This document shows positions 14,286 to 14,553 of a stretch of 14,553 nucleotides of DNA, piece by piece. Positions within the stretch are counted from its first letter, which is position 1. Each line of letters opens with the position of its first letter. Both the position numbers and the translations under genes were made by a program. The notes under the pieces were generated by a model that searched no databases, was not told the DNA's origin, and saw nothing but the letters and a program-made list of their open reading frames with translations. Source of the stretch: Desulfuromusa sp. (GTDB taxonomy: Bacteria > Desulfobacterota > Desulfuromonadia > Desulfuromonadales > Geopsychrobacteraceae). The stretch is taken from assembly GCA_029933365.1 (NCBI GenBank), contig JAOZOH010000070.1, positions 1 through 14,553 of the forward strand. The letters are read 5' to 3'.

Positions 14286-14553
14286 TTGGTTTTAGTTTAA
14301 AAATTCAGGTTTTACAAACCCCTATAATATTCATTGATCATTATTCCTATACAAGTGGGAAGCTGTCATCTGCATTGAGATAGATTCAGAAGAGAGTAAA
14401 AAATCAGATTCTTCCGCTTCAATAGCTACTTTGCATACAAATGACCTGGGTTTTGCAGGAGTTCACCCAAAAAAACACATGCATCGATGTAACCATTTAC
14501 ATGCCAACGTAATAGTCATTTTCAAAGTAAAAATGGGTGAACTTTTTACGAGA
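14286..14553. other. AT-rich non-coding end with short inverted repeats
   Basis: No credible gene is seen. AGTTCACCC (14460-14468) is inverted as GGGTGAACT (14535-14543), with 66 bases between. Inside that lies ATGTAA-CCAT-TTACAT. A weak GGTTT-TAC-AAACC hairpin sits about 25 bases after the dus stop but lacks a T-tract. These may belong to an interspersed element that extends past the window edge. Confidence 0.4.

Overview
The window looks like a chromosomal segment of a Gram-negative, probably anaerobic bacterium of the Desulfuromonas/Geobacter/Pelobacter type. This is inferred from gene content: a small exported three-haem c7-like cytochrome, a CHASE2 Ser/Thr kinase operon, an aldo/keto reductase with two 4Fe-4S motifs, an EAL-HDOD protein, and intergenic inverted repeats of a style I associate with that group. 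No rRNA, tRNA or CRISPR array was seen.

Left end (1-2500): a visibly AT-rich gene for a five-Asp-box beta-propeller with a C-terminal lipocalin-like domain. Its 5' end looks damaged: coding-like sequence continues upstream of the first ATG without a start codon. It is followed by debris resembling the flanks of REP-associated transposase elements, including a 13-bp tandem repeat. The composition suggests horizontal acquisition. Next (2506-4140), on the minus strand, is a hipB-hipA type II toxin-antitoxin pair. A 15-bp perfect inverted repeat brackets its promoter, and hipB appears to be translated from a nearly leaderless mRNA.

Middle (4186-8776): a minus-strand series of separate housekeeping or stress genes. 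In order of increasing coordinate these are the 4Fe-4S aldo/keto reductase, an AI-2E-family permease, a zinc-ribbon protein with a C-terminal HPxFGxG segment, MsrB, and an EAL-HDOD signalling protein. A compound palindromic repeat lies between the reductase and the permease. Credible -35/-10 promoters lie in front of the permease and the zinc-ribbon gene.

Right part (8954-12916): the plus-strand cytochrome gene converges on a minus-strand operon, and a 122-bp inverted repeat lies between them. The operon order is CHASE2-TM-TPR-kinase, PP2C phosphatase (4-bp overlap), FHA protein. This forms a compact phospho-Thr writer/eraser/reader module. Short Thr-Val-Ile-Leu motifs occur in both kinase and FHA protein and are candidate phosphosites. 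Divergent from it, on the plus strand, a DUF3820 protein overlaps a DusC-like tRNA-dihydrouridine synthase by 4 bp. The last 270 bases hold no recognisable gene, only short inverted repeats.

No clearly new system is evident. The best leads are the damaged Asp-box gene and its transposon-like flank, the hipBA control region, the phosphosignalling module with its shared motifs, the reduced number of haem-ligand histidines in the cytochrome, and the start region of the EAL-HDOD gene.
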